The notes below the pieces were generated by a model. It ran no database searches. It was not told the DNA's origin and saw nothing but the letters and a program-made list of their open reading frames with translations. DNA of 64,000 nucleotides from the NCBI GenBank assembly GCA_963785075.1, contig CAWATW010000006.1, positions 186,001 through 250,000 of the forward strand. Reading direction: 5' to 3'. Position numbers and translations under genes: made by a program. This document shows, one piece after another, positions 16,737-24,757 of this stretch (its first letter is position 1; each line of letters opens with the position of its first letter). This DNA comes from JAOUGY01 sp963785075 (GTDB lineage: Bacteria; Actinomycetota; Acidimicrobiia; Spongiisociales; ZC4RG35).

Positions 16737-19163
16737 ATGCCACGTAGATCACCAATCCACGAGATCGAGACCTCCGAACGGCGGGGTCGATGGTTCCCGG
16801 CATTCGCCGGGCTTCTGGTCATCGCCGTCCTGACCTCCACCTGGGTCGGGCTCTTTGCGTTCATGGGAGCGAACGCTGCCTACGGCACGATCACCGATGT
16901 CGAGCAAGAGTTCATCCCGGACATCGACTCGATGGACCTCTCGTTGCCGAACCTGTCCCGAGTGTCACGGGTGTACGCCTCTGAAGGCGAACTGCTCGCC
17001 GAGCTCCATGACGGTCGGAACAGCCGCCCTGTTCCTTACGACCAGATCCCGCAGGTGATGATCCACGCCATCCTCGCTGCGGAAGACAAGGAGTTCTTCG
17101 TGCACGAGGGCGTCGACTTCCGCGCCATCGCCTCCGCTGCCATCGACAACATCCTGCTCGACACCACCCGTGGCGGATCGACCATCACACAGCAGGTCGT
17201 GAAGCAGAACTTCGTCGGCGCCGAGGTGAGCATCCGCCGCAAAATCGCCGAGGCGTTCGTGTCTGCCGAGGTCGAGCGGCGCTACGAGAAGAAGCAGATC
17301 CTCGAGTTCTATCTCAATTCGGTGTACTTCGGTTACGGGTCCTACGGCGTCGCAACCGCTTCGGTCGAGTACTTCCGCAAGCCGGTGCGCGATCTGACCA
17401 TCGAAGAGGCGGCGACGCTGGCGGTGCTGGTGCGGAACCCCACCCTCTACGACCCGCGACGCCGCCCCGAGTCGGTGCTGGAACGGAGGGACGGCGTCAT
17501 CGCAGAGATGCGCGAAGCCGGGTGGATCACACCCGAAGAGGCCGAGGCCGCGCTCGACACCGAACTGGCCGTGAAGCCTCACCGCAATCAGCAGGGCAAG
17601 GCCGAGCACGTCGTCGCTGAGATCAAGCGACAGTTGCTCGATCTCGACAACCACGAGTTCGATTTCCTCGGCACCACCAAGGAGGGGCGGAAGCAAGCCA
17701 TCTTTGGCTGCCCGGCCGACGACACGTCGTGCACCGGCGGAGGCGGGCTGCGGATCGAATCGACGATCGACCTCGAAGCACAGAACCAGGCCAACGCCAT
17801 CCTCCAGACCTGGCTGCCGTATCCCGACCCAGAGGCGAACCTGGCGCTCTGCACCAACCTCGCGGGTGAGCTCGGCCTCGACACCGACGAGAAGATCCAG
17901 AACTATGCCGCTGCCAACTCGTGCTCCCCCACGGGAGCCATCGCCACGGTGGAAGCTGCGACCGGCGCGGTCCGAGTGATGGCAAGTGGCATCGAGTTCA
18001 GCGTGGACCAGTTCGACCTCGCAGTCCAAGGGCGCCGGAACCCGGGATCTTCCTTCAAGCCGTTCACGCTCATGGCCGGTCTCGAGTACGGCGACCTCAC
18101 GGGGCACGACCTCACGCTCGGCAGCTACTACGACTCGAGTTCTCCTCTCATCATCGAGTGCCCCTATGTCTGCTCTCCCCGCGGCAACGAGTGGCGGGTG
18201 AGCAACGCCGGCGGGGGCGGGCGCGGCGTCATGTCGGTCGAAGACGCCACAGCCAACTCGGTGAACACCGTATACGCCCAGATGGCGATCGACATCGGCC
18301 CCGAACAGATCGTGGAAATGGCCCACCGCATGGGTATCGAGAGCGAACTCCGACCGGTGCCGTCGATCACGCTGGGAACGAGCGAGGTCACCCCGCTCGA
18401 GATGGCGTCTGCGTACACCAACTTCTCGACCAACGGTGCGCATGCCGCGCCCTATCTCGTCAGCAAGATCACCGACGCCGGCGGCAACGTGTTGTACGAA
18501 CACGAGGTGTCGATCACCCAGGTCACCGATGCGGAGAAGTTCGCCGCCGCCCGGCGTCCGCTCCTCCGGGTCCCGATCAACACCACCGCCCCGCGGGCGA
18601 ACATCGGCCGGCCGCAGGGGGGAAAGACCGGGACTCACCAGGACTACCGCGACGCCTGGTTCGTGGGCTTCGTGCCGCAGTATGCGACGGCGGTATGGGT
18701 GGGCTATGAGGCCGACCAGATCCCGCTGCGTAACGTGACCATCAACAACGAGTTCTACTCCAGAGTGTTCGGCGGATCGGTACCAGGTCCTATCTGGGCC
18801 GACTTCATGTCGTGGTACCTACAAGACATACCACCCGAGGACTTCCCGACTCCGGGAGGTGACACCTCGCAGTACTTCAAGACGCCGACCACCGAGGTTC
18901 CGTCGGTGGTGGGGCTCTCCGAAGCCGCGGCCCGCGAGGAACTGCGGAAGGCGAAACTCGGAGCAGCCGTCGTTCAGGTGCCATCGCTCTCTCCCGCAGG
19001 CCAGGTGCTCGCTCAGAGTCCCTGGAGCGGGCTCGACGGTGCCACAGGGCACGGCCGTCGTCGTCGAAGTCTCGACGGGGATCCCGCCGACGGGAACGAT
19101 CCCTGCGGTGTTCGGGCTCACGTTCGACGACGCCTTGGCTCAACTCCAGGCTTTCAGCGATGA
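16737..19163 (+). CDS. Bifunctional class A penicillin-binding protein with PASTA (C-terminus frameshifted)
   Basis: 808 aa as read. Short cytoplasmic tail, TM helix (about 20-45), glycosyltransferase 51 domain (about 75-245: AAEDKEFFVHEGVD, GGSTITQQVVKQ, QILEFYLNSVYFG) and transpeptidase domain (about 385-680: NPGSSFKPF with the SxxK serine, TANSVNT as SxN, GGKTGTHQDYRD as KTG). One PASTA domain starts at TEVPSVVGLSEAAA (about 722). After about 19020 the reading frame becomes a low-quality, Arg-rich tail, while PASTA sequence goes on in the +1 frame. Peptidoglycan polymerase and cross-linker at the membrane. Enzymatic domains look intact. Confidence 0.92.
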   Translation: MPRRSPIHEIETSERRGRWFPAFAGLLVIAVLTSTWVGLFAFMGANAAYGTITDVEQEFIPDIDSMDLSLPNLSRVSRVYASEGELLAELHDGRNSRPVPYDQIPQVMIHAILAAEDKEFFVHEGVDFRAIASAAIDNILLDTTRGGSTITQQVVKQNFVGAEVSIRRKIAEAFVSAEVERRYEKKQILEFYLNSVYFGYGSYGVATASVEYFRKPVRDLTIEEAATLAVLVRNPTLYDPRRRPESVLERRDGVIAEMREAGWITPEEAEAALDTELAVKPHRNQQGKAEHVVAEIKRQLLDLDNHEFDFLGTTKEGRKQAIFGCPADDTSCTGGGGLRIESTIDLEAQNQANAILQTWLPYPDPEANLALCTNLAGELGLDTDEKIQNYAAANSCSPTGAIATVEAATGAVRVMASGIEFSVDQFDLAVQGRRNPGSSFKPFTLMAGLEYGDLTGHDLTLGSYYDSSSPLIIECPYVCSPRGNEWRVSNAGGGGRGVMSVEDATANSVNTVYAQMAIDIGPEQIVEMAHRMGIESELRPVPSITLGTSEVTPLEMASAYTNFSTNGAHAAPYLVSKITDAGGNVLYEHEVSITQVTDAEKFAAARRPLLRVPINTTAPRANIGRPQGGKTGTHQDYRDAWFVGFVPQYATAVWVGYEADQIPLRNVTINNEFYSRVFGGSVPGPIWADFMSWYLQDIPPEDFPTPGGDTSQYFKTPTTEVPSVVGLSEAAAREELRKAKLGAAVVQVPSLSPAGQVLAQSPWSGLDGATGHGRRRRSLDGDPADGNDPCGVRAHVRRRLGSTPGFQR

Positions 19164-19348
19164 GAACCGGCTCGATCTCGTGTTCCAGCGAGCAACCAAG
19201 GAGACGGAGGCTCCCGGGAACGGTCGGCGTGGTATTGGGCACCCGGCCGGGGACCGGCATCCATGTCGGATACGGCGCAACTGTTACGATCGTCGTCGGC
19301 GTTGCGCCCTCGGGCGGTGGGGGTGGCGACGGTGGCGACGACGGCTGA
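19010..19348 (+). pseudogene. Displaced PASTA tail of the penicillin-binding protein (two +1 shifts)
   Basis: From about 19020 the +1 frame reads GAGSTVPQGTAVVVEVSTG, the end of the first PASTA domain, then IPAVFGLTFDDALAQLQ, the next one. At about 19205 the frame moves +1 again to PGTVGVVLGTRPGTG and ends with a Gly/Asp-rich tail and TGA at 19346-19348. Both shifts occur directly after a CCC codon (CCC-T and CCC-G). Removing one base at each point restores a protein of about 869 aa. Sequencing error, true mutation or ribosomal frameshifting are all possible; error or mutation is simplest. Confidence 0.75.
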
Positions 19349-19399
19349 TTTCACACGAGCGGCGTCGAAGGCAACCGGAATGGCCGGATGCGGGCAGCG

Positions 19400-19677
19400 T
19401 CATGGCCCTGCACATGGCTGATCGTCGACGACAACCTCGAACGCCACACATCGTCTGTTCTGAGCCGGGAGGTCAGCTCCGGTTGGGAACGTCAGCGAGT
19501 AGGGGAGGTGCTGTGCGAACGCCAGCTCCGCGACCTGAGCATGGAGGGTCAGCGATACGCCGAGTAGCCGTCGCAGTCTGACTCACGATGCAGCAGATCG
19601 ATGAGGCGCCGCTCGTCGTCGGCGTCGGGTCGCACCACCATCGGATCTGGGTGCAACGATCCTCGGGTCACGTCCAC
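19400..19677 (-). pseudogene. Small hypothetical protein, one frameshift
   Basis: GTG at 19677 (GAGG 7 nt upstream) opens a well-biased frame, MDVTRGSLHPDPMVVRPDAD and on to LLHRESDCDGYS. Near 19560 the frame must shift by one missing base to continue as VSLTLHAQVAELAFAQHLPY and end at TGA 19400-19402. Restored length about 92 aa. No family recognised; acidic, with no TM segment. Divergent from the small gene at 19780. The codon use of both halves supports real coding. Confidence 0.5.
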
Positions 19678-19742
19678 GGTGTGCCCTCGTCAAACCATCG
19701 ATTTGGGAACATATAGACGCTCTTGTCGCTCGTACAACGATA

Positions 19743-19779
19743 TTGACGTTTGTTTACAGTCCACCATAGATTGACCGGC
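19743..19779 (+). promoter_or_regulatory. Sigma-70-type promoter driving a leaderless ATG
   Basis: TTGACG (19743-19748), an 18-nt spacer and TAGATT (19767-19772), followed after 7 nt by ATG 19780. It lies in an AT-rich patch (19700-19770) unusual for this window, which also serves the divergent gene at 19677. This is the clearest complete -35/-10 pair I found. Confidence 0.55.
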
Positions 19780-20183
19780 ATGACAGCGGCAGCCCACGAG
19801 ACCCTGCAAATGCGCCCTCCCACACCGTCGCACATCGCCGACGTCTCATGGGCTGCCTGTCCCCTACGGTTCGCCCGAGACCGATCGTCTTCCCGGTGCG
19901 ATGCTCGGGCCTGACGGACGGCGTCGCGCACGACGATCCCTATGTGCCGACGCTGTGGGTGGCCGCGATCGGTGCCGCATCAGTGACCGATCTCCTGAGG
20001 CTGACCGCTGCGGCACGACGAGGTCATGGACTCCTTCGACCCGTCCATCTGTCGACCTGGTCCGTCGAGGGACTGGTCATTGGGACCAACGACCATCTGC
20101 GGGTGCCCGATCCGCTTCCCCGACTGGGGCCTCAACAGGTGGCTCGGCTCAAACGGAGCCGACACCGTCACCTGCTGAGTTGA
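19780..20183 (+). pseudogene. Small hypothetical protein, one frameshift
   Basis: ATG at 19780 sits 7 nt behind a -10 box, giving MTAAAHETLQMRPPTPSHIA and on to about residue 25. Near 19855 one base appears to be missing; the next frame continues RPRPIVFPVRCSGLTDGVAH, VPTLWVAAIGAASVTDLL and RLGPQQVARLKRSRHRHLLS to TGA 20181-20183. Restored length about 134 aa, Arg-rich C-terminus, no membrane segment, no recognised domain. Its end overlaps the flippase stop by 35 bp, tail to tail. Confidence 0.5.
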
Positions 20184-21423
20184 ACAGCTCGGCGCGGTAG
20201 GCTCGTATCACCGAGTAGCCCACCGTGCACAGCGCACCGACCTCGCCGATCAGGAACGCGATCCCGACGGTGGTGTCCGGCGCACCGTCGATGCCCAGCA
20301 CGGCGAGTATGGCGAGGAGCAGGCCGATCGCCCAGGCGTTCGCAAGGCGACCGGTGGCTCCTTCGGCGACGAGCACCTGCCCCGTGATCTGTGCTGCGGA
20401 TGCGGCGACCATTCCCGCTGCCACGGTGGCTGCCAGAACCCCGGAGGGCTCGAAGTCGGCGCCGAACAACAATTGCACGACGTCGGGCCCGATGACCCGT
20501 CCTACTTGCCACGCAAGCGCCGTCAACAACAACCCGGAACCGGCAACCTGGGCGCTGAACACCCGAACCCGACGACGTTCACCCTGGTCCACGAGGCGCA
20601 CGAGCATCGAGAGCAATCGGCCCTGGAGTGAGTAGATCAGTGTCAAAGGTGCGCGGAAGAGGGTGAATGTCACGAAGACCACGCTGAACGTGGCTGCCGT
20701 GCCACCGAGAAACGTCACTGCCAGCGGTGAGGCCGCCAACAGTATCTGTGACGCCGCCGTGCCTGAGGCGTATGCCGCCAAGAACCGACCTGCGCTCTCG
20801 GTCCGCGCCGATGAGGGCTGACCCCGCGGCCGCCGCCAGAAGGGTGTGAGGAGCACCATTATCGGTCCCGCGACCATCGACCAACCCAATGCGACAGCGT
20901 CCCCTCCCAGTTGCAGGATCACGAACGCAAACAGCAGGCGAAACACCGACTCTGCCCCGAGCAACACGCCGACCGAAGCGAACCGACGCTCGCCGGCGAG
21001 GATCCCTCGCCCCAGGAACAAGACGCCATAGCCGAACATCATGAGCCCCATCTGCACGGCGTAGATGGGTTCCCCGGCGAACAGACGGTCATCGGTGGAC
21101 CAGACGAAGGCGACGCCGAGGGCGACGGCCGCCGCGATCAGCGAAGCCCACACCTTCACCTCGCCACCGAGCACATACCGGTTGCGGCTCGCCTCCCGGG
21201 TCGCAAATTGCTCGAGAGGAACCAGGATGATGGTGGCGATCACAAAGAGGCTCGTCCACAGTGCGCCGATCGGAGCGAACGCCGTGTCCCCCAGTGCCCT
21301 CGCACCCAAGGCATTGAAGATGTAGGCGGCAACGGCGCCGATCAGCGAACCGACGATCATCCAGACCGTGCCCGGGGCACGCATCCCGTGGGATTCGAGG
21401 TCCTCGATCGGAAGATCGGTCAT
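20149..21423 (-). CDS. Polysaccharide flippase-like membrane protein (MOP/Wzx superfamily)
   Basis: 424 aa with about 12 hydrophobic segments across the whole length, no signal peptide and a few short charged loops, as in MOP-superfamily lipid-linked oligosaccharide flippases. Would move undecaprenyl-linked glycan across the membrane. ATG 21423 overlaps the stop of the upstream glycosylphosphotransferase (ATGA), the enzyme that starts such glycans, which supports the call. Sequence-only assignment to substrate is not possible. Confidence 0.75.
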   Translation of the reverse strand: MTDLPIEDLESHGMRAPGTVWMIVGSLIGAVAAYIFNALGARALGDTAFAPIGALWTSLFVIATIILVPLEQFATREASRNRYVLGGEVKVWASLIAAAVALGVAFVWSTDDRLFAGEPIYAVQMGLMMFGYGVLFLGRGILAGERRFASVGVLLGAESVFRLLFAFVILQLGGDAVALGWSMVAGPIMVLLTPFWRRPRGQPSSARTESAGRFLAAYASGTAASQILLAASPLAVTFLGGTAATFSVVFVTFTLFRAPLTLIYSLQGRLLSMLVRLVDQGERRRVRVFSAQVAGSGLLLTALAWQVGRVIGPDVVQLLFGADFEPSGVLAATVAAGMVAASAAQITGQVLVAEGATGRLANAWAIGLLLAILAVLGIDGAPDTTVGIAFLIGEVGALCTVGYSVIRAYRAELFNSAGDGVGSV

Positions 21424-22697
21424 CGCCCGGAAGCGGTGAGGACGGTCCAGATCGTCTTCCACAGAATCTGGAGATCGAGAATGGGCGACATGTGCTTCAC
21501 GTAGTACAGGTCGTAGCTGAGCTTCTCGATCGTGTCGGCCGCGCTCTCGGCATATCGGTAGTTGACCTGCGCCCATCCGGTGATTCCGGGACGTACGAGG
21601 TGCCTCTGGTCGTAGAAGGGAATCCGCTTTCTGAACTGCCGGACGAACGGGATCTGCTCTGCCCGCGGGCCGACGATGCTCATGTCTCCCCGCAGCACAT
21701 TCCACATCTGCGGGAGCTCGTCGAGCCGGCTCCGCCTCAAGAAGGTGCCGCCGCGAACGATGCGGTCGTCGTTGGTGACTGCCATCCGTGGTCCCTCATC
21801 ATCGGCCCCGACCTTCATCGTCCTGAATTTGTAGAGGGTGAAGGGTTGACCGTTCAATCCGATGCGTCGCTGACTAAAGATCACCGGTCCGGGAGAGGTC
21901 AACCTGACCGCCAGCGCCACGATCCCCAACAATGAAATCCACAGGGGAGCGAGCAACGTGACCACCGCAACGTCGAAGAGTCGCTTTCCCGGGAGGAAGC
22001 TGCTGGTGCGTACGAGCGGAGTCGTGATCTCCCAGCCTTCTGCCAGGTGGACGAGTGGGATTCTGCCCGTGTGCTCCTCGTACACCGAGGCCAGCGGGCG
22101 CACCGGGTATCCGGCGATGTCGCACGACGATACGAACTGAGCCACTCTGTCACTCAAGACCGCACGCATGTCCACTGCGAGCGTGGTGCCCGATGGAAGG
22201 AGCGTTCGGTCGCTCTCGGTCGACGGGTCGATGACTTCCTGGATCTCGACGTGAGCAGAGTCGGCGAGCTGGTCTGCCAGATGCTTCTCCGAGGTCACGA
22301 TCGCCAGCCGTTCGGTCCACGGACGCCGCCGACGAATCAGCCGGTGCCCGATCATGCCACCGAGATGCAGCCCGAGCGACCAACCCACGAGGCGCCGCGA
22401 GAAATAGAGGTCTCGGAACAAGAACACCGCCACTGCAACGAATACGAGCGTGCCAACCGTGATCAGGAAGGCGCGGCCGTATGAGGGACGCGGCACACCG
22501 GGCCCGAGCGTGCCGGCCGACAACAACGACGAGATCACCGCGCCTCCGAGGAGGAGCGCAACAAGAGGAATCACACGATCACCCTGGGCCAGCCACGGGA
22601 AGGGAGTCTGGAACACCATCTCCGAGGAGGCGGCGATCGCTCCCGCCAGCAACAGGATGTCGATGGTTGCCAACGAGGCGAGGAATCGACTTCGCAC
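21420..22697 (-). CDS. Exopolysaccharide polyprenyl glycosylphosphotransferase (sugar transferase)
   Basis: 425 aa. N-terminal TM helices (about four), a variable nucleotide-binding-like middle, then the C-terminal bacterial sugar transferase domain (about 225-420): KRLFDVAVVTLLAPLWISLL membrane entry, PVIFSQRRIGLNGQPFTLYK, FRTMKVGAD, RRSRLDELPQMWNVLRGDMS and GPRAE. Transfers a sugar-1-phosphate onto undecaprenyl phosphate, the first step of repeat-unit synthesis. GTG 22697 chosen because TAGCAT (22706-22711) lies 8 nt upstream, matching the leaderless pattern of the window; ATG at 22739 would add 14 residues. Coupled to the flippase gene. Confidence 0.9.
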   Translation of the reverse strand: MRSRFLASLATIDILLLAGAIAASSEMVFQTPFPWLAQGDRVIPLVALLLGGAVISSLLSAGTLGPGVPRPSYGRAFLITVGTLVFVAVAVFLFRDLYFSRRLVGWSLGLHLGGMIGHRLIRRRRPWTERLAIVTSEKHLADQLADSAHVEIQEVIDPSTESDRTLLPSGTTLAVDMRAVLSDRVAQFVSSCDIAGYPVRPLASVYEEHTGRIPLVHLAEGWEITTPLVRTSSFLPGKRLFDVAVVTLLAPLWISLLGIVALAVRLTSPGPVIFSQRRIGLNGQPFTLYKFRTMKVGADDEGPRMAVTNDDRIVRGGTFLRRSRLDELPQMWNVLRGDMSIVGPRAEQIPFVRQFRKRIPFYDQRHLVRPGITGWAQVNYRYAESAADTIEKLSYDLYYVKHMSPILDLQILWKTIWTVLTASGR

Positions 22698-22757
22698 GGG
22701 GATGAATGCTACCGACCGCGCCACCCCTAGCGGTCCCATACGCCCGCGGGTGCCAAC

Positions 22758-23726
22758 ATGGGGCAGATGACCTTGCCGCCAGTGTCCGTCGTCATCCCTG
22801 CCCGCAATGCAGCGAGCACGATCACTCGAGCGATCGAGAGCATCCTCGGGCAGACCTACACCGGGGAGATCGACATCGTCGTTGCGGAGGGAGCGTCGGT
22901 CGATGCAACCAGGGCAGTCCTCGAGAGGTACGGGGATCGGGTCCGTGTCGTGGACAACCCCACGGGGCTCACACCGAGCGGCCTCAACCTTGCCATCGAG
23001 GCGTCCAGCGGTGACATCATCGTGCGATGCGACGCCCACGCCGTGCTCCCCCCCGACTACGTCGCCACCGCAGTGTCCACGCTCGCACGGACCGGTGCGG
23101 CCAACGTCGGAGGCGTACAGGCTGCACGAGGCGTCCGGTTGTGGGAACGGGTGATTGCGGCCGCACAATCCACCCCTCTCGGCGTCGGCGACGCCCGCTA
23201 TCGCCTCGGTGGGGAACCGGGCCCGGTGGACACCGTGTATCTCGGCGTCTTCAGGCGGGAGGCGTTGGTGCAGGCCGGAGGCTACGACCCCCGGTTCCGG
23301 CGCAATCAGGACTACGAACTGAACTGGCGCCTGCGCGAACAGGGTGAGATGATCTGGTTCGATCCGAGCATGGAGGTCACGTACACCCCTCGCGGCTCAC
23401 TTCGAGAACTCGCCCGTCAGTATTTCGACTACGGACGGTGGAAGCGGCACATGGTGGCGCTTCATCCACGGAGCATCCGGCTGCGCCAACTCGCGGCCCC
23501 GGCGCTGATCGTTGGCCTCGCGGCTTCCGCAGTCGCCGCACCGTTTCGTCCGGCGGCCGCTGCGATCGTGCCGGCAGCGTACGTCGTCGCACTGCTCATC
23601 ACTGCGATCACCGAGGCTGCAAAGCGACGAGACCCTGCGCTGCTACTCCTGATCACTGCCATACCCGTCATGCACGTTGCTTGGGGAATCGGGTTCTTCG
23701 TCGGTCATCCGGAGATGCGGTCGTAG
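22758..23726 (+). CDS. Family 2 glycosyltransferase, ExoA-like, with C-terminal TM segments
   Basis: 322 aa. GT-A domain (about 8-230) opening with VSVVIPARNAASTITRAIES, metal-binding region VRCDAHAVLPPDY and acceptor-side motif FRRNQDYELNWRLR. Two or three TM helices follow (about 240-310). Resembles succinoglycan ExoA-type transferases that extend lipid-linked glycan at the inner membrane face. Divergent from the glycosylphosphotransferase. Start ATG 22758; ATG 22767 is also possible. Its 3' end overlaps the convergent GT4 gene by 22 bp. Confidence 0.85.
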   Translation: MGQMTLPPVSVVIPARNAASTITRAIESILGQTYTGEIDIVVAEGASVDATRAVLERYGDRVRVVDNPTGLTPSGLNLAIEASSGDIIVRCDAHAVLPPDYVATAVSTLARTGAANVGGVQAARGVRLWERVIAAAQSTPLGVGDARYRLGGEPGPVDTVYLGVFRREALVQAGGYDPRFRRNQDYELNWRLREQGEMIWFDPSMEVTYTPRGSLRELARQYFDYGRWKRHMVALHPRSIRLRQLAAPALIVGLAASAVAAPFRPAAAAIVPAAYVVALLITAITEAAKRRDPALLLLITAIPVMHVAWGIGFFVGHPEMRS

Positions 23727-24757
23727 AGATCCACCAACTCCTTCGAAGGCCAGCGGAACCGCTCTCGCACCTCGGACGCCTGGGTTCTCGCGGCGGTCCT
23801 GGCCTGATGGGAGCGGACCGTCTCGATCGCTGCACCCAGGGCGGCGACATCGCCGGGCGGATAGAGCGCCACGGCCGAGAGCCCCTCCACGAGCTCCCGG
23901 GTCGCGGGAAGATCGGAAGCCACGACCGGGACACCGACCGCCAGATACTCGAGCACTTTGGTCGGAATCGAATTCCGGTAGTTGGGGATGTCCTGGAGTG
24001 GCGACAACGCCACCTCCGATCTCGCCACCGCCTCCATGGCTTCCCCGTGTGGAAGGCGGCCGGTCGTCTCCACGGTTGCCCCGACATCGGAGGACGCCGC
24101 CGCAACGTGTGACGCCATCTCATCGGTCATCGGGCCGACGATCGTCAGCGGCACCCCGATCCGGCCACATGCCCGCACGGCATCGATGACCCCTCGCACC
24201 ACGGTGGCGTCTCCGACGTAGATCGCTCCCGACCCTGAGGGTGACGCCAAGGGCAGGTGATTCGTCTCCGGGTAATTGGAGATCACCGGGTGTGGCCGGC
24301 GCAGGACTTGGCCATATGACAGCTCTGCCAGAGTCAACTCCAACGTTCGTTCCGCCACGCGAAGCAGCGCCATCATGAGGTTGGCGAGCGGGCGGCGCAC
24401 CGGACGGGGCACGTAGTCCTTCGTGAGGATCTGGGCCGGAATGTCCTCGTGGACGTCGAAGACCACCGTCGACCGCCGCATCCAAGACATCGCGATCCCG
24501 AGCGGCAGGAGTTCGGGATCATGAAGCGATACGACGTCGAACTTCCCACCCCAGGCGATACGCCATGCAGACAGATTTCGTCGCACCCGACCCCCACGAA
24601 GCGGGAGCCAGGTCAACCCCGACGAATCGGAGGGTCCTGGCGCTCGTGCCGCGAACCACACGTCGAACGCATCGGCCAAGGACCTGACCGTCTTCTCCCT
24701 GATGCGATTGTCATCCGGATGATGAACGGTCGTCAGAACGAGAAGACGCCGGTTCAC
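23705..24757 (-). CDS. Family 4-type glycosyltransferase (GT-B fold)
   Basis: 350 aa. N-terminal LTTVHHPDDNRIREK and FDVHEDIPAQILTKD are typical of GT4 transferases acting on envelope glycans. C-terminal donor half has the E-x7-E-like stretch PTKVLEYLAVGVPVVASDLP. Cytoplasmic, retaining. GTG start at 24757 overlaps the stop of the nucleotide-sugar dehydrogenase gene as GTGA, so the pair forms an operon. Donor and acceptor not readable. Confidence 0.85.
   Translation of the reverse strand: MNRRLLVLTTVHHPDDNRIREKTVRSLADAFDVWFAARAPGPSDSSGLTWLPLRGGRVRRNLSAWRIAWGGKFDVVSLHDPELLPLGIAMSWMRRSTVVFDVHEDIPAQILTKDYVPRPVRRPLANLMMALLRVAERTLELTLAELSYGQVLRRPHPVISNYPETNHLPLASPSGSGAIYVGDATVVRGVIDAVRACGRIGVPLTIVGPMTDEMASHVAAASSDVGATVETTGRLPHGEAMEAVARSEVALSPLQDIPNYRNSIPTKVLEYLAVGVPVVASDLPATRELVEGLSAVALYPPGDVAALGAAIETVRSHQARTAARTQASEVRERFRWPSKELVDLYDRISG

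Noticed and set aside
16737..19348. Programmed frameshifting as the firm explanation for the PBP tail
   Set aside because: Attractive because both shifts follow CCC, but other nearby genes carry similar indels with no such context, so error or mutation is at least as likely; kept only as a hypothesis.
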